A stretch of 64,000 bases of DNA from Calditrichota bacterium. GTDB taxonomy: Bacteria; Calditrichota; Calditrichia; Calditrichales; Calditrichaceae. The DNA lies in the NCBI GenBank assembly GCA_024278755.1, contig JAJRSO010000059.1, positions 1 through 64,000 of the forward strand. Direction: 5' to 3'. A program made the translations under genes and the position numbers. Below the pieces are notes generated by a model that searched no databases, was not told the DNA's origin, and was given only the letters and a program-made list of their open reading frames with translations. Below are positions 63,590-64,000 of the stretch, in pieces (within the stretch, counting starts at the first letter, position 1; each line of letters starts with the position of its first letter).

Positions 63590-64000
63590 TTATCGTAAAA
63601 CAGAATTAAAAGCAGATGGGTCGAGAGGCTTGCCTTTAATTTTTTCAATGGTAAAATTAATTCGGCCCAACAAGGATTCTTTTTTTGTTTCCACATCCAC
63701 CCGCCATTTGCCCTCGCGCAGGTTGCGTTTATAGGTGTAGCCCCGGTAACCGCCATCCCGCCCGCCCACGATGCGGTAACTGCGCCGATCGGTGGTAAGC
63801 CATTTCCTCTGTTTTTCATTATAAACCTGCCAGTGATGGATGATATTTTTATCGAGTTTGGTAGGTGCAAAAACCGAGGCAAAGCAGAATACCGTATCGC
63901 CGGGGGCATAATGAAACGTGGCGTCCGATGTTTTCCAGAACTGGTACCAGCTTCCTTTTTCGAAGCGCATTTTATAATGCTCGGCGTTTTTATGGATATG
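63590..64000 (-). CDS. DUF2914-domain protein, C-terminal part (cut by window edge)
   Basis: The frame is open from 64000 to a TAA at 63590-63592, giving 136 visible residues; the Met at 63970 is internal, as the frame continues past it (residues HIHKNAEHYK). The pattern is DUF2914: DTVFCFASVFAP, HHWQVYNEKQRKW, GYRGYTYKRNL, GKWRVDVETKKESLLGRINF. The domain is a periplasmic beta sandwich of unknown function, often at the C terminus of longer membrane or coiled-coil proteins. The N-terminal part lies outside the window. Confidence 0.75.
   Translation of the reverse strand, partial: HIHKNAEHYKMRFEKGSWYQFWKTSDATFHYAPGDTVFCFASVFAPTKLDKNIIHHWQVYNEKQRKWLTTDRRSYRIVGGRDGGYRGYTYKRNLREGKWRVDVETKKESLLGRINFTIEKIKGKPLDPSAFNSVLR

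Noticed and set aside
63532-63909. Minus-strand frame overlapping the DUF2914 gene
   Set aside because: It is a different frame of the same DNA with no family signal; the DUF2914 pattern is clear in the other frame.
1-64000. CRISPR arrays, tRNA or rRNA genes, intact insertion sequences, restriction-modification genes
   Set aside because: I saw no regularly spaced repeats, no cloverleaf or rRNA sequence and no transposase or methyltransferase-endonuclease pair. Small RNAs without strong structure could have been missed.

Overview
This window looks like a chromosomal segment of a Gram-negative, respiring bacterium of the FCB superphylum, most likely Calditrichota or a close relative. The assignment is inferred from gene content, not from a marker gene. 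Supporting signs are a secreted 1382-residue protein ending in a FlgD-like/type IX secretion (Por) C-terminal domain with an NPFNP motif, a PorV/FadL-like outer-membrane protein, a TonB-dependent receptor, several lipoproteins, a three-gene SdhCAB complex, aconitase, and native DNA of middling GC content.

Layout. 1-4750 (minus): the start of lysA, an ABC-2 exporter pair split by a decayed GxxExxY gene, a GtrA protein, and a GT39 glycosyltransferase broken by one in-frame TAG. 4953-7175 (plus): a C1 peptidase and a DUF4405 membrane protein. 7260-15354: housekeeping and small-enzyme genes (phosphofructokinase, standalone NFACT-R, HAD, B3/B4, AnmK, TlpA-like thioredoxin, hydroxyacid dehydrogenase, MBL hydrolase, pteridine-reductase-like SDR). 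15411-24406 (minus): a signalling and surface cluster of Ser/Thr kinase with PEGA repeats, a TPR-like anchored protein, the giant secreted protein, and a hybrid histidine kinase. 24567-31639 (plus): a PerR-type regulator with peroxiredoxin under a clear promoter, a TolB-like lipoprotein, aconitase, cytochrome c, DUF309, MBL lactonase-like and Rieske proteins. 31832-38150 (minus): M61 peptidase, methyltransferase, YhhN, membrane MutS-like ATPase, RidA, RmuC. 38301-42510 (plus): YgiQ, then a PlsC / lipid kinase / HAD-IB lipid operon. 42523-45595 (minus): TonB receptor and lipoprotein.

45754-53116 (plus) holds a possible regulatory circuit. A sensor kinase whose exported part is a seven-repeat FG-GAP propeller plus ASPIC/UnbV domain is followed by a sigma-54 activator. 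Next comes a near-consensus sigma-54 promoter (50481-50496) in front of a Tyr/Trp-rich, Ser/Arg-tailed lipoprotein and a FadL/PorV-like porin.

54496-60004 is an AT-rich, tightly overlapping four-gene cassette: SIR2 NADase, HerA ATPase, a second P-loop NTPase, and an unknown protein. The first two resemble the SIR2-HerA (Nezha) antiphage pair; the last two may be an undescribed extension. The cassette lies between a lipoprotein stop codon and what was probably that gene's terminator. Its left end (54495-54508) and the palindrome at its right end (59871-60004) combine, if the ends are joined, into an attC-like folded site, which suggests a mobile cassette. Beyond it lie sdhB, sdhA, sdhC and a truncated DUF2914 gene.
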